NCBI RefSeq assembly: GCF_900104305.1
Contig: NZ_FNJC01000003.1
Coordinates: 620,001 to 684,000, forward strand
Reading direction: 5' to 3'
Source of the DNA: Filomicrobium insigne
GTDB lineage: Bacteria; Pseudomonadota; Alphaproteobacteria; Rhizobiales; Hyphomicrobiaceae
Length of the DNA: 64,000 nucleotides
Shown piece after piece: positions 35,880-44,942 of this stretch; the stretch's first letter is position 1; every line of letters begins with the position of its first letter. The notes below the pieces were generated by a model. The model saw only the letters and a program-made list of their open reading frames with translations. It was not told the origin of the DNA and did not search any database. The translations under genes and the position numbers were made by a program.

Positions 35880-37199
35880 ATGGCGGGCAGCGAGGACAAA
35901 CACGCCAAGCAGATCGCCGCGGCGACCAATCTCGTAAAGCGCTTGGCGAACCGCCTCAACATGGATGCCAGTGTGCGACTGTGGGATGGTTCACGCCATC
36001 CCCTCGGCCAGAACGTTACGAGCGATTTCGAAATTAAAATCGCCTCGCCAGGCGTGATCACCTCGATCCTGCGCCGGCCGACGCTGGACACCATCATCCG
36101 CCAATACGTCAATAAGGGCATCGACTATTCGGGCGGTTCGCTCATCGACTTTGGGGCGAACCTCAACAAAGGCAATCGCTCAGCCAAACTAACGGCCATG
36201 GATATCGCCAAGGTTATCGCCCAGTTGCGTCCATTTCTCTTCGCCTCTAGCGAGCCGCCGCCCGAGGAAGGCGCCTTCGGCGGCAACATCACCGGAGCAA
36301 ACCGCGCTGCTGGCGAAAACAAGGAATTTATCGAATTCCATTACGACCTGACGAATGCCTTCTACGAGCTCTTCCTCGATCCGGAGATGGTCTATTCCTG
36401 CGCGTACTTCACGGATTGGACAAACGACCTCGCCACCGCGCAGCATGACAAGCTGGACATGATCTGCCGCAAGCTGCGTCTAAAGCCCGGCGACAGGTTC
36501 CTGGATATCGGCTGCGGCTGGGGCGCGCTCGTAGCGCACGCAGCAAAAAACTACGGCGTTACCGCCCACGGCATTACGCTTTCCGTCGAGCAGTTAAGCC
36601 ACGCGGAAGAAAAGGTACGCGCCCTCGGGCTTCAGGACCGGGTGACGTTGGAGTTCATCGACTACATCGATCTGACTGGCACGTACGATAAGATCGCATC
36701 GGTCGGCATGTACGAGCATATCGGTCTCGATAACATTCCGACTTACATGCGCAAGATTCGTTCACTGCTAAGCGAAGACGGATTGTTCCTGAACCACGCC
36801 ATCTCCCGGCGCGCAAAGAAACGCCGCAACCTTTGGCCGGATCGCTTGCGTCCCGAACAGCGCGCCCTTGCAAAGTACATCTTTCCTGGTGGGGCCCTCG
36901 ACGACATCGGCAACACTGTTCAGCAGATGGAGCGCGCCGGCTTCGAAGTTCAAGATGTCGAAGCCTGGCGCTTGCACTACGCGCGCACCTGCACCCTATG
37001 GCATGATCGGCTCATCGCCCAAAAAGACGCGGCGATCGCCATCGTCGGCGAAGCGAAATATCGTATTTATGTCGCGTACTTAGCAGGTTGCGCCATCAGC
37101 TTTAACAGGGGAACGGCGCGATTATACCAGACGCTTGCTTCGAAGTCGGCGAAGCGTCCACCGGCACTGCCGCCCACCCGAGCCGACCTTTACCGGTGA
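35880..37199 (+). CDS. cfa: Cyclopropane-fatty-acyl-phospholipid synthase
   Basis: A 439-residue SAM-dependent enzyme that turns cis double bonds of membrane phospholipids into cyclopropane rings. An N-terminal lipid-binding part is followed by HYDLTNAFYELFLDPEMVYSCAYF, the SAM motif FLDIGCGWG (207-215), GITLSVEQLSHAEE and SVGMYEHIG. AGAGGG precedes the ATG. It lies 116 bases after the thiolase on the same strand. It is convergent with fadD, with only 31 bases between stops. Confidence 0.93.
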   Translation: MAGSEDKHAKQIAAATNLVKRLANRLNMDASVRLWDGSRHPLGQNVTSDFEIKIASPGVITSILRRPTLDTIIRQYVNKGIDYSGGSLIDFGANLNKGNRSAKLTAMDIAKVIAQLRPFLFASSEPPPEEGAFGGNITGANRAAGENKEFIEFHYDLTNAFYELFLDPEMVYSCAYFTDWTNDLATAQHDKLDMICRKLRLKPGDRFLDIGCGWGALVAHAAKNYGVTAHGITLSVEQLSHAEEKVRALGLQDRVTLEFIDYIDLTGTYDKIASVGMYEHIGLDNIPTYMRKIRSLLSEDGLFLNHAISRRAKKRRNLWPDRLRPEQRALAKYIFPGGALDDIGNTVQQMERAGFEVQDVEAWRLHYARTCTLWHDRLIAQKDAAIAIVGEAKYRIYVAYLAGCAISFNRGTARLYQTLASKSAKRPPALPPTRADLYR

Positions 37200-37230
37200 T
37201 AGGCATAAAGAACGCCCCTGTTCGGACTAC

Positions 37231-38958
37231 TCAGTTCGCTGCGCGGCGCTGACGTTCTTCCTCCTTGAGCTCCTTTTTGGAAAGTTTACCGATGAGCGTC
37301 TTCGGCAATTCCTCGCGGAACTCGATAACGGAGGGCATCTCAATCTTTGAGAGCTTGGGCTCAAGGAACGTCATAAGATCTTCTTCGGTAACCTCGGCGG
37401 CATCCCTGAGTTTGACGAAGGCCTTAGGCGCTTCACCCCGATAGGAGTCTTCGATGCCGATAACGGTGACTTCGACAACATCGGGATGCGCATAAATCGC
37501 ATCCTCCACGCGGCGCGGGTAAACGTTGAAACCCGAGCAGATGATGAGGTCTTTCATCCGGTCCACGATGGAAAAGCGGCCATCCTCATCCATTCGCGCA
37601 ACATCGCCGGTCCTCAGAAAGCCGTCCTTGGTGAAGACCTTTTCCGTCTCTTCGGGGTTCTTCCAATAGCCCATCATGACTTGGGGGCCCTTGACGCACA
37701 GCTCGCCCTTCTCGCCTGTCGCAACCTCCCGCTCGGGATCATCGACATCACGTAGCGAAATAATGGTCGCTGGAACCGGTAACCCAATCGAATTGCTCCG
37801 AGCCGTCCCATCGATGGGATTGCACGTCACAACAGGAGAGGTTTCCGACAAGCCGTAGCCCTCAACGAGAGGACAACCGCACAGCTCTTCAAATCGCGTG
37901 CGCACCTCCAAGGGCAACGCCGCCCCCCCCGAGATGCAATATTTCAGCGAACTGAGATCGTAAGAGCTCAATTTCGGATGGTTAATAATAGCATTGAAGA
38001 GCGTCGGCACTCCCGGCATGACCGTCGGTTTGCTCGAGTGAATTAACGCTAGCGTATCGTTCAGACGAAAACGGGCCATAATGATCATGGACGCCGCCGT
38101 CTTCACCGCCACGTTCATCACCGCCGTCATGGCGAACACGTGGAAAAACGGCAAAACGGCGAGAAAACGTTCCTCACCGTGCGCTAACACCGGACCCCAG
38201 TCACTGACTTGCAGTGTATTGATGTAGATGTTGGCATGGCTGAGCATGGCGCCTTTGGGTACGCCGGTTGTGCCACCTGTGTACTGGAGGACCGCGAGTT
38301 CCTTGTCGGGATCAATCTCGCGAAGCACGGGCTTTCCGCCAGGTTTCCTGACGTCGGCATCCAGAAGAATCTTATCGCTGACCGGTGAAGCCGTTGGACG
38401 GGCCAGATCGTGCCACTTGAAAAGCTTGAAAAGCGCCGCTTTCGTCGCAGGCAATAATCCAGGGAACGACCCCACCACCGCCTGCTTCAGTGTTCCATTG
38501 CTGATCAGCGCCTCGACTTTGTCGAACAGAATGCGCAGATCCAAGGTGACCATGATCTCGGTATCGCTATCGACCACCTGCGCACTGAGCTCTTCGACCG
38601 TATAAAGCGGGTTATAGTTAACAACCACGCCTCCAGCCTTCAGGATGGCAAAATAGTAAACGATATACGTAGGCGAGTTCGGAAGCAGGAGACCAACTCG
38701 GCTCCCAGCCCCGACGCCAAGAGCCTGCAGGCCCGCCGCGGTTTCGTCTACAAGCTTGCTAATTTCACCGTAGGTAAGCTTTCGACCCAAAAAATCGGTA
38801 CAGATATTCTCAGGATGAGACGAGGCAGCCTCGTCCAAAAGCACGTAAATTGGCGCGCTCTTGTACGTTCGGTACCAGTCGACATTCTCTGGATAGCCCT
38901 TCAACCACGGCCATTCAGCCTTGGATTGAGGTGATACTGCGACATCATGGCTCGTCAT
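37231..38958 (-). CDS. fadD: Long-chain fatty-acid-CoA ligase
   Basis: A 575-residue adenylating enzyme that activates fatty acids to CoA esters. Signatures: the P-loop LQYTGGTTGVPKGAMLSHANI, VEGYGLSETSPVVTCNP, and GDVARMDEDGRFSIVDRMKDLIICSGFNVYPRRVED followed by the C-terminal Lys region LIGKLSKKELKEEE. It faces the fadE-cfa run tail to tail and would feed acyl-CoA to it. Divergent from the acyl carrier protein gene at 39362. Confidence 0.95.
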   Translation of the reverse strand: MTSHDVAVSPQSKAEWPWLKGYPENVDWYRTYKSAPIYVLLDEAASSHPENICTDFLGRKLTYGEISKLVDETAAGLQALGVGAGSRVGLLLPNSPTYIVYYFAILKAGGVVVNYNPLYTVEELSAQVVDSDTEIMVTLDLRILFDKVEALISNGTLKQAVVGSFPGLLPATKAALFKLFKWHDLARPTASPVSDKILLDADVRKPGGKPVLREIDPDKELAVLQYTGGTTGVPKGAMLSHANIYINTLQVSDWGPVLAHGEERFLAVLPFFHVFAMTAVMNVAVKTAASMIIMARFRLNDTLALIHSSKPTVMPGVPTLFNAIINHPKLSSYDLSSLKYCISGGAALPLEVRTRFEELCGCPLVEGYGLSETSPVVTCNPIDGTARSNSIGLPVPATIISLRDVDDPEREVATGEKGELCVKGPQVMMGYWKNPEETEKVFTKDGFLRTGDVARMDEDGRFSIVDRMKDLIICSGFNVYPRRVEDAIYAHPDVVEVTVIGIEDSYRGEAPKAFVKLRDAAEVTEEDLMTFLEPKLSKIEMPSVIEFREELPKTLIGKLSKKELKEEERQRRAAN

Positions 38959-39361
38959 TGCTGGTTTTCACTCCCCGCGCAGACGGCTAAGTCCTATGAC
39001 CGGAATATCCTTCAGGTCTGCAACAAGCCGTAGTAGGCGTAAAGGATATTGCCACGGGCCTACTGAAGGAATAGCTAAGCATTCATACAATACGTTTCCA
39101 TCGGCGAACGCCATCAGCAGAGCTGATCGTGCCTGCATCGGGAACGTGGACGTAACGTGCGATACAGAACCGGCACGCATCTTGCGATATCGTCATCGTG
39201 GCCGCCATAATGACGGTCACGAAGGTAAGGTCGGTCGCGGCTAGACTTGCTCGGCGATTGCGTATATGTCACGCCGCAGCTGTCATAGTCCTGGGCCTTC
39301 AACTGTCAGAAACCGAAATTTAAGGGTCCCCTTGTTTAAAGACTTAGGGGAGGAGAGCGAG
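38959..39361. other. Divergent intergenic region, fadD / acyl carrier protein
   Basis: About 400 bases holding the promoters of both genes. A GGGGAGGAGAG ribosome-binding site for the carrier protein lies at its end. No small gene or strong hairpin recognised. Confidence 0.45.
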
Positions 39362-39637
39362 ATGGACGAAGTCGCATCGAAAATTGTCGATATTCTGAAG
39401 AAGCATATGAAGGAGCCGAGAGACGATATCGCACTCTCGACAGAACTTCAGGACTTGTCGATCGAGTCATTAGATCTCGCGATGATTGTTTTCGATATCG
39501 AAGACACCTTCGGTATTGAGATCCCCTACAACGCCAATGAAGACGTCGAAGACTTTAAGACAGTCGGCTCTGTTGTCGATAAGGTCCGCGCGCTCGTCGA
39601 AGCCAGCAGCGGTGGTGCTGCAGCTGCGAAGGCTTGA
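39362..39637 (+). CDS. Acyl carrier protein, NodF-like
   Basis: A 91-residue acyl carrier protein. Ser36 in LSIESLDLA is the phosphopantetheine site; the acidic helix II (LAMIVFDIEDTFGIEIP) follows. GGGAGGAGAG precedes ATG 39362, while the longer frame adds non-family residues. It is not the housekeeping AcpP (which would lie beside fabD/fabG/fabF) nor AcpXL, whose sequence differs. Its pairing with the ketoacyl synthase 140 bases downstream resembles nodF-nodE. It therefore probably serves a dedicated acyl chain. Confidence 0.9.
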   Translation: MDEVASKIVDILKKHMKEPRDDIALSTELQDLSIESLDLAMIVFDIEDTFGIEIPYNANEDVEDFKTVGSVVDKVRALVEASSGGAAAAKA

Positions 39638-39777
39638 CCTGTCCGTGATCTCCGCATTCACGCGTGAAGGCGGAGTTCCCTGACGGACTCGTCGCGCCAC
39701 GGCGCGCCAAACCATGTTAGCGCTATTGTACGGGGTTCGCTTTTTAACGGGTCCTGCGCCGGAGAATTGGAAAAACA

Positions 39778-41025
39778 ATGACTGAAACGAACGGCAGGCG
39801 CCGCGTCGTCGTGACCGGTACTGGAGTCGTGACTCCGATTGGTACCACCGTCCCAGAGTTTTGGGATTCGATGAAGCAAAGCAAGTGCGGCGTAAGCGAG
39901 CTTGGCGGCTTCCCGTTAGAAGATCTCAAAATCCTGATCGCGGCCCAGATCAAGAATTTCGACCATAAGGCCCGTCTGAAGCACTTCAGCCGTGACAAGA
40001 TCATCATGCACGCTGACCGCTACTCCTGGTTCGCGGGTGCGGCGGCAGATGAAGCCGTCAAGCAATCGGGCCTCGAGATGCCCGTCGCTGACCCGTACCG
40101 GACGGCATGCATCATCGGCTCCGGTGCCGGAGGCCTAACCACCTACGAAGAGGCCTATCGAAATCTCTTCATCCACAACAAGCGCGCGACCCATCCACTG
40201 ACACTTTTGCGGATCATCGGTTCGTCGGCAGCAGCGCACGTCGGTATCGAATACGGCATCAAGGGCCCGACCTTTGCGACGTGTTCGGCTTGCTCCACAG
40301 CAACCCACGCAATCGGCTTGGCGCTTGAATATATCCGTCGCGGCGTTGTCGACGTCGCAATCGCTGGCGCTTCCGAATCCGTCATCAACTACGGCACCAT
40401 GAAAGCCTGGCAGGCCCTTCACGTTCTGTCGCCGGAAGGCTGCTTCCCGTTCGACAAGAAGCGCAACGGTACGGTGCTCGGAGAAGGCGCCGGTATCCTC
40501 GTCATTGAAGAGCTGGAGCACGCCCGCAAGCGTGGCGCGAACATCCTGGCTGAGATCGTTGGATACGGCAGCACTTCGGACGCCCGCGATATGGTCAACC
40601 CCGGAGTCGAAGGCCCGAGCGAAGCCATGCGTCTCGCACTGCTTGACGCGGAGCTTGAGCCGGAAAAAATCGACTATCTCAACGCGCATGGCACGGCGAC
40701 CGCCATCAACGACGAAAACGAGACGAACGCCATCAAGCAAGTATACGGCGATCACGCCCGTAAGCTGGCAATCTCGTCGACGAAATCGATGCATGGCCAC
40801 CCGCTAGGTGCGGGCGGTGGCATCGAAGCTGTCGCGTGCATCAAGGCAATGGAAGAAAACTGGGTCCCGCCGACGATCGGTCTGACCGATCCAGATCCAG
40901 CCTGCGATCTCGATTACGTGCCCAACAAAGGCCGCGAAATGGAGGTCACATACACAATGTCGAACTCCTTCGCCTTCGGCGGCCTGAACGCGGTTCTGGT
41001 CTTCGGCCCAGCACCGGCTGCCTGA
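39778..41025 (+). CDS. Beta-ketoacyl-ACP synthase, FabF/NodE-like
   Basis: A 415-residue KAS II-type condensing enzyme with the full triad: Cys172 in TCSACSTATHA, His304 in NAHGTATAINDENET and His341 in SMHGHPLGAGG, plus the loop SFAFGGLNAVLVF. The wording matches the NodE branch rather than housekeeping FabF. It is preceded by the dedicated carrier protein and would extend acyl chains on it. No ketoreductase or dehydratase is adjacent, so the rest of the cycle must come from the general FAS system. Confidence 0.92.
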   Translation: MTETNGRRRVVVTGTGVVTPIGTTVPEFWDSMKQSKCGVSELGGFPLEDLKILIAAQIKNFDHKARLKHFSRDKIIMHADRYSWFAGAAADEAVKQSGLEMPVADPYRTACIIGSGAGGLTTYEEAYRNLFIHNKRATHPLTLLRIIGSSAAAHVGIEYGIKGPTFATCSACSTATHAIGLALEYIRRGVVDVAIAGASESVINYGTMKAWQALHVLSPEGCFPFDKKRNGTVLGEGAGILVIEELEHARKRGANILAEIVGYGSTSDARDMVNPGVEGPSEAMRLALLDAELEPEKIDYLNAHGTATAINDENETNAIKQVYGDHARKLAISSTKSMHGHPLGAGGGIEAVACIKAMEENWVPPTIGLTDPDPACDLDYVPNKGREMEVTYTMSNSFAFGGLNAVLVFGPAPAA

Positions 41026-41043
41026 CGATCACGCGCAGATAAC

Positions 41044-41067
41044 GTGGCCGGGCAGCTGCTCGGCCAC
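41044..41067 (+). terminator. Hairpin after the KAS gene
   Basis: A 7-bp stem (41044-41050 with 41061-41067) enclosing a palindromic GCAGCTGC. No T-run follows, so termination may be weak. Confidence 0.45.
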
Positions 41068-41087
41068 AACTTCTGGGATAGCCGGTC

Positions 41088-41537
41088 ATGCCGACGAACT
41101 TCCTGCGTTCGCGCGACAAGCCCCCACGTCCCCAGCCCAAACCAACCTCGCGCGCACCACGCATCATTGAGATAACTGCGGGTAAAGCCAAACTCCGCGC
41201 CCAACTGCTCGATACACCGGGAGCGGACCGCATCTGGGCGGCATTGCCGCTATTCTCGACTGCGGAACGCTGGGGCGACAGCCTTCATTTCGAAATTCCC
41301 GTACGCAGTGGCCGGGAACGCAACGCGCGGTTAAACGGAGAACATGGCTACATATACTTCTGGAGCCATGAAGAACGCCTCCTAATCCCGTTCGGCCAAA
41401 CCCCCATCTCGCGCTCGGGCGAAATCCGCCTCCCCTCCCCCTGCAACGTTCTGGCGCGGGCCATAGACGACACATCCGTATTGCAGAGCGTGACGCCCGG
41501 TGAGAAGGTAACAATCAAGGCCGCAGCGAACGGCTGA
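41088..41537 (+). CDS. Cyclophilin-like fold protein (TM1367 type), copy 1
   Basis: A 149-residue protein with a Pro/Arg-rich start (about 25 residues) and a cyclophilin-like beta-barrel domain: RAQLLDTPGADRIWAALPL, WGDSLHFEIPV, YIYFWSHEERLLIPFGQTPIS, GEIRLPSPCNVLARAID. This is the Cyclophil_like group named from TM1367; most members lack the Arg/Trp active site of true prolyl isomerases, so activity is unknown. It is followed by a related gene after 29 bases. Confidence 0.85.
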   Translation: MPTNFLRSRDKPPRPQPKPTSRAPRIIEITAGKAKLRAQLLDTPGADRIWAALPLFSTAERWGDSLHFEIPVRSGRERNARLNGEHGYIYFWSHEERLLIPFGQTPISRSGEIRLPSPCNVLARAIDDTSVLQSVTPGEKVTIKAAANG

Positions 41538-41566
41538 AATCAGCGTGACGTACTTGGGAGGGTTCG

Positions 41567-41944
41567 ATGCGCGAAATTCTCATCCGTTCGGGAGAGGTGG
41601 CGATCCGCGCACGCCTCCTCGACACACCGACCGCTAATCGGATCTGGGAAAACCTGCCGATATACGCCAACGCCCGCACCTGGGGCGAAGAAATCTACTT
41701 TGAAGCCCCAGTTGAAAATGTCCGCGAGCCTGACGCACGGGACGTCGTGGAAGCCGGTGAGATCGCCTTTTGGCCAGACGGCGTCGCCATCGCAATCGGC
41801 TTTGGGCCGACCCCCATTTCCCGTAAGGGTGAAATCCGACTCGTTAGCCCATGTAACATCTGGGCCCAGGCTCTGGACGACGTGCGCCAATTGCGCGGCG
41901 TACATGCAGGCGAGCATATTGCGATCATCGAAGCCGATAGCTGA
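41567..41944 (+). CDS. Cyclophilin-like fold protein (TM1367 type), copy 2
   Basis: A 125-residue paralogue of the preceding gene: ARLLDTPTANRIWENLPI, WGEEIYFEAPVENVREP, IAFWPDGVAIAIGFGPTPIS, GEIRLVSPCNIWAQALDD. It lacks the basic N-terminal extension. GGGAGG precedes the ATG. The two probably arose by tandem duplication and may form a hetero-oligomer. The stop is five bases from the stop of the convergent ELM1 gene. Confidence 0.87.
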   Translation: MREILIRSGEVAIRARLLDTPTANRIWENLPIYANARTWGEEIYFEAPVENVREPDARDVVEAGEIAFWPDGVAIAIGFGPTPISRKGEIRLVSPCNIWAQALDDVRQLRGVHAGEHIAIIEADS

Positions 41945-41949
41945 AGCCA

Positions 41950-42981
41950 CTACTCAATGAGAAGCGACAGACGCTCTTTGAGCTCTTCGGCAAGCTTGTC
42001 GAGCGGATTGACGTCGAGCGGCTCTATGGCATCAAGGACGTCCAAAAAGCTATCAGGATTCAATTGAGCAATCGGAAGCTGCTTGGCCCAGCCATTGGCT
42101 GAAAGCCATTCCCGGTACGAAGCCTCGTTTGCCGGTAGAGCCCACCCACGTGGCGTGACCGATACAACCGGACGGCGCATCCACACGCACTCGGAAAGCA
42201 TCGTGCTTGAATCCGCAGTACAGACGATAACTTCGGAGTCGGTCAGCAAGGGTCCAAGAGTGCCCGGTCCCACCTGCCTGATATCGATGAACTGCTGCAC
42301 CGCCCTTTGCGGTCCCGTCATCCCGGCAAGCATTCCCGACACGAGATCCGGCGTTCTCGGCGCATTAGAAACGATCCAACGCGTCCCCCAGAGTTCTGCA
42401 CACTCGGAAATGAACACCAGAAGCTCTCGCCAGTCTTCATCCGTGTAGCGCACCGTTCCCGCATCTCCACCAATGATGAGACCCGCGACACGTGGAAAGT
42501 CCCCTGGCGCTCGAACGGGCCTTGACCCTGCTGCTTCCGCTTCGTCCGGATTGTTCGAACTGGGCTTCAAAGTCATCAGGCGGTTGGGGCCCTTCGCCTG
42601 CTCCGCGTAAGATGTAAGCACGAGCGAGAAGTCGCTCGGGCGATAACGGCGCAGAGAACCATAGAAAACATTCGCAGCACCCGTCACACGTGCAGCGGAG
42701 ATATTGGCCGCCAATGTATCTCCGCCAGCAGACACGATAAGGTCGGGAGAGCCCAAGGCATGCGCGTCAACGCCATAAACCCGACGCAGGATTTGCTCAG
42801 GCGATACGCCATAATTGACGAGGTAGGAGAGCGCACGCGCAGGTAACCACCAGGGACGCTCAACCTGCATGCGCCGAAGATTGACCTCGCGTACCTGCGC
42901 AATCGCGGTCACGATGCCCTCTGACAGGGAATAATGGCCCGGCCGGCCATCCGATAAGATCAGGGCTTCGAGCGCGCGCAT
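41950..42981 (-). CDS. ELM1-family protein, copy 1
   Basis: A 343-residue member of the mitochondrial-fission ELM1 family (glycosyltransferase-B-like fold). Characteristic parts: ALILSDGRPGHYSLSEGIVTAI, PDLIVSAGGDTL, VAGLIIGGDAG, RWIVSNAPRTPD, EVIVCTADSSTMLSECVWMRRPVV. In plants ELM1 recruits a dynamin to mitochondria, but the bacterial proteins have no established function; the fold and DSSTMLSEC motif suggest a nucleotide-sugar-binding ancestor. ATG 42981 has GGGGA ahead and is preferred to GTG 43005. A second member is at 61901-62941. Confidence 0.88.
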   Translation of the reverse strand: MRALEALILSDGRPGHYSLSEGIVTAIAQVREVNLRRMQVERPWWLPARALSYLVNYGVSPEQILRRVYGVDAHALGSPDLIVSAGGDTLAANISAARVTGAANVFYGSLRRYRPSDFSLVLTSYAEQAKGPNRLMTLKPSSNNPDEAEAAGSRPVRAPGDFPRVAGLIIGGDAGTVRYTDEDWRELLVFISECAELWGTRWIVSNAPRTPDLVSGMLAGMTGPQRAVQQFIDIRQVGPGTLGPLLTDSEVIVCTADSSTMLSECVWMRRPVVSVTPRGWALPANEASYREWLSANGWAKQLPIAQLNPDSFLDVLDAIEPLDVNPLDKLAEELKERLSLLIE

Positions 42982-43057
42982 CGCATCCCCGGTTTGCTTC
43001 ACCAATCGAGGTCGACTTGGAAAACGCCGTTGGGGAAGCCCAAAGGCAGGCAGCGCG

Positions 43058-43133
43058 TGGTGGGCCCGGCAGGATTCGAACCTGCAACCAGACGGTTATG
43101 AGCCGCCCGCTCTAACCGTTGAGCTACGGGCCC
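43058..43133 (-). tRNA. tRNA with CAU anticodon, probably Ile2
   Basis: A full 76-nt cloverleaf with encoded CCA: acceptor GGGCCCG/CGGGCCC, D stem GCTC/GAGC, anticodon stem GGCGG/CCGTC with loop CTCATAA, T stem GCAGG/CCTGC with TTCGAAT. The CAU anticodon fits elongator Met, initiator Met or Ile2 (C34 changed to lysidine by TilS). The acceptor has a normal first pair, which excludes initiator. The body resembles E. coli tRNA-Ile2 more than the elongator Met, so Ile2 is the better guess. Confidence 0.9.
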
Positions 43134-43252
43134 CTCCATTACGCCGAAAGCGGGTTCTTAGCAGACTTGCGCGTAGCGCTAAATGCCTCTTGAGCCCTCT
43201 TTTTGTGCCAATCGTCGTTATTATTCATTCGACGACAATAATCGAGGACAAC

Positions 43253-43969
43253 ATGACCCTGTCACAGCGCCAAATTGCCACTTTTGCAGCCGCCGTCCTG
43301 TTCTTCGGCATGACTGCCATTTCCCCATCCAAGGCCGACGATATGAAACGCACTGTCACTGTCTCAGCCTCCGCCTCGGTTGAGGTCGATCCTGACGCCG
43401 CCAGCATCATGAGCGGTGTCGTCAGCGAAGCTGCCACCGCCCGGGAGGCGCTCGATACGAACACGAAGAGCATGAGCAACCTGATTGACGGGCTGAAGGC
43501 TGCTGGCATCACTGACAAAGACATCCAGACATCCAACTTCAGCATACATCCACGTCACGAGCATAACCCCAAGGATGGTGGGCCTCCCAAACTTGTCGGC
43601 TACAGCGTCAACAACTCCGTCAACGTACTCGTCCGTGACCTGCCTAAGCTCGGTGAAATCCTGGACCTTATGGTTTCTCTCGGCGCCAATCAGATGCAGG
43701 GGATGAACTTTATCGTCACCAACGCAGAGACGTTGAAGGATGACGCCCGTCGCGAGGCTATCGCAAACGCGCAACGTCGCGCCAAGCTCTATGCCACGGC
43801 CGCCGGAGCCAAAGTCGGGGACGTCGTCCGCATTTCCGAAGACGTCTCCTCAGAAGAGGGCGGACCGCGCCCGATGTTCCGCGCCGCAAAGATGGCCTCA
43901 GCCGTTCCTGTCGCGCCAGGCCAGGAAACTCTGGAAGCACGCGTTACGGTGACGTGGGAACTCGACTGA
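43253..43969 (+). CDS. SIMPL-domain (DUF541/YggE-like) periplasmic protein
   Basis: A 238-residue exported protein: signal peptide to about residue 29 (ISPSKA), then the SIMPL domain with VTVSASASVEVDPDAASIMSGV, LIDGLKAAGITDKDIQTSNFSI, YSVNNSVNVLVRDLPKLGEILD, and the late DARREAIANAQRRAKLYATAAG. Enteric YggE lowers oxidative stress in an unknown way, and members form large ring assemblies. ATG 43253 has GAGGAC ahead; the frame from 43190 is longer without support. Confidence 0.9.
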   Translation: MTLSQRQIATFAAAVLFFGMTAISPSKADDMKRTVTVSASASVEVDPDAASIMSGVVSEAATAREALDTNTKSMSNLIDGLKAAGITDKDIQTSNFSIHPRHEHNPKDGGPPKLVGYSVNNSVNVLVRDLPKLGEILDLMVSLGANQMQGMNFIVTNAETLKDDARREAIANAQRRAKLYATAAGAKVGDVVRISEDVSSEEGGPRPMFRAAKMASAVPVAPGQETLEARVTVTWELD

Positions 43970-44033
43970 AAGAACTGAGAAGGTCCGAAGCGATGTTGCG
44001 GGTTGAATTGGACCGCGACATCGCTATCGCAAC

Positions 44034-44942
44034 TTAAATGAGGCTGATGACTTCCGCGGAGCTGCCATTGTCCTCAACCCCGGGCTGCAGGGCCCAGTCT
44101 GTGAAATTACGCATCTCCCCGGCTGACCGTAGCCGGCGAAGACCTTCAAAGTCGATCGTCGCAGACACCCAACCCGGAGAATTCAAGCCGCCCTCCGCCA
44201 ACGCACCACTATCCGACACCCCATGTTCGGAAGGCACGAAAATACCAGCCGCACCATTGTTGCGATCGACCGCAGGAGACCACGGCGCGTCACCAATCGT
44301 CGGGCTCGTCACACAGGCAATCTGATTTTCCAACGCGCGGGCAAGCGCGCCCGTACGGACCCGATGATAGCCCGAAACGAATTCCGTACAGGAAGGAACA
44401 AGCAACAACTCAGCGCCGGCGGCGGCCATAGACCGCGCAATGAGCGGAAATTCACTGTCGTAACAAATCACGATGCCGACTCGCCCCAACGAAGTCTCAA
44501 ACACACGAGCGGGACCACCCGAAGAGATGCCCCAATCGCGTTCGAACGGCGTCATCATGAGCTTCGTCTGTTCGCCAATATTGCCGTCCGGCGTCACCAA
44601 CTGAGCGGCATTGAGATAGCGCTCATCTGAGCCTATGACGGGGCCGCTGCCAACAAGGATATGAACGCCATGTTCTTTTGCGAGCGCTGCGTGGAAGGCA
44701 ACTCGCTCGCCGGCCATCTCCGCGACGGCAGCAAGGCTACGCCGCAAATCGCTAGCGACTTCAATCCCGTGAATGGCGGCCTGCTCCATCGCCGCATATT
44801 CAGGGAACAACAACAACTCAGCGCCGCTGTTGGCGCCATCCGCCACCCACTCTGCAACCTTGTCTTGCCATTCGAACAAGCTCTTGGGCTCGCCAATCGG
44901 ATATTGCGCCGAGGCGACGGTCAGCGTTTTACGGAATGTCAT
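44034..44942 (-). CDS. Carbon-nitrogen (nitrilase-superfamily) hydrolase
   Basis: A 302-residue CN hydrolase with the Glu-Lys-Cys triad: Glu48 in LLLFPEYA, Lys127 in EQTKLMMTPFE, Cys160 in GIVICYDSEFP. It cleaves a C-N bond, most often an amide. Its start overlaps the stop of the acetyltransferase gene (ATGA). The nitrilase superfamily has a branch in which the hydrolase is fused to an N-terminal acetyltransferase; this adjacent, coupled pair looks like the split form. Because panD is the next gene upstream, a beta-alanine-related amide is an attractive but unproven substrate. Confidence 0.92.
   Translation of the reverse strand: MTFRKTLTVASAQYPIGEPKSLFEWQDKVAEWVADGANSGAELLLFPEYAAMEQAAIHGIEVASDLRRSLAAVAEMAGERVAFHAALAKEHGVHILVGSGPVIGSDERYLNAAQLVTPDGNIGEQTKLMMTPFERDWGISSGGPARVFETSLGRVGIVICYDSEFPLIARSMAAAGAELLLVPSCTEFVSGYHRVRTGALARALENQIACVTSPTIGDAPWSPAVDRNNGAAGIFVPSEHGVSDSGALAEGGLNSPGWVSATIDFEGLRRLRSAGEMRNFTDWALQPGVEDNGSSAEVISLI

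Noticed and set aside
39362-41025. A true symbiotic nodulation locus
   Set aside because: Only the NodFE-like pair is present; there are no nodABC or nodD genes in the window.
43058-43133. A tRNA-associated integration site
   Set aside because: No integrase, direct repeat of the tRNA 3' end or foreign-looking block lies beside the tRNA.
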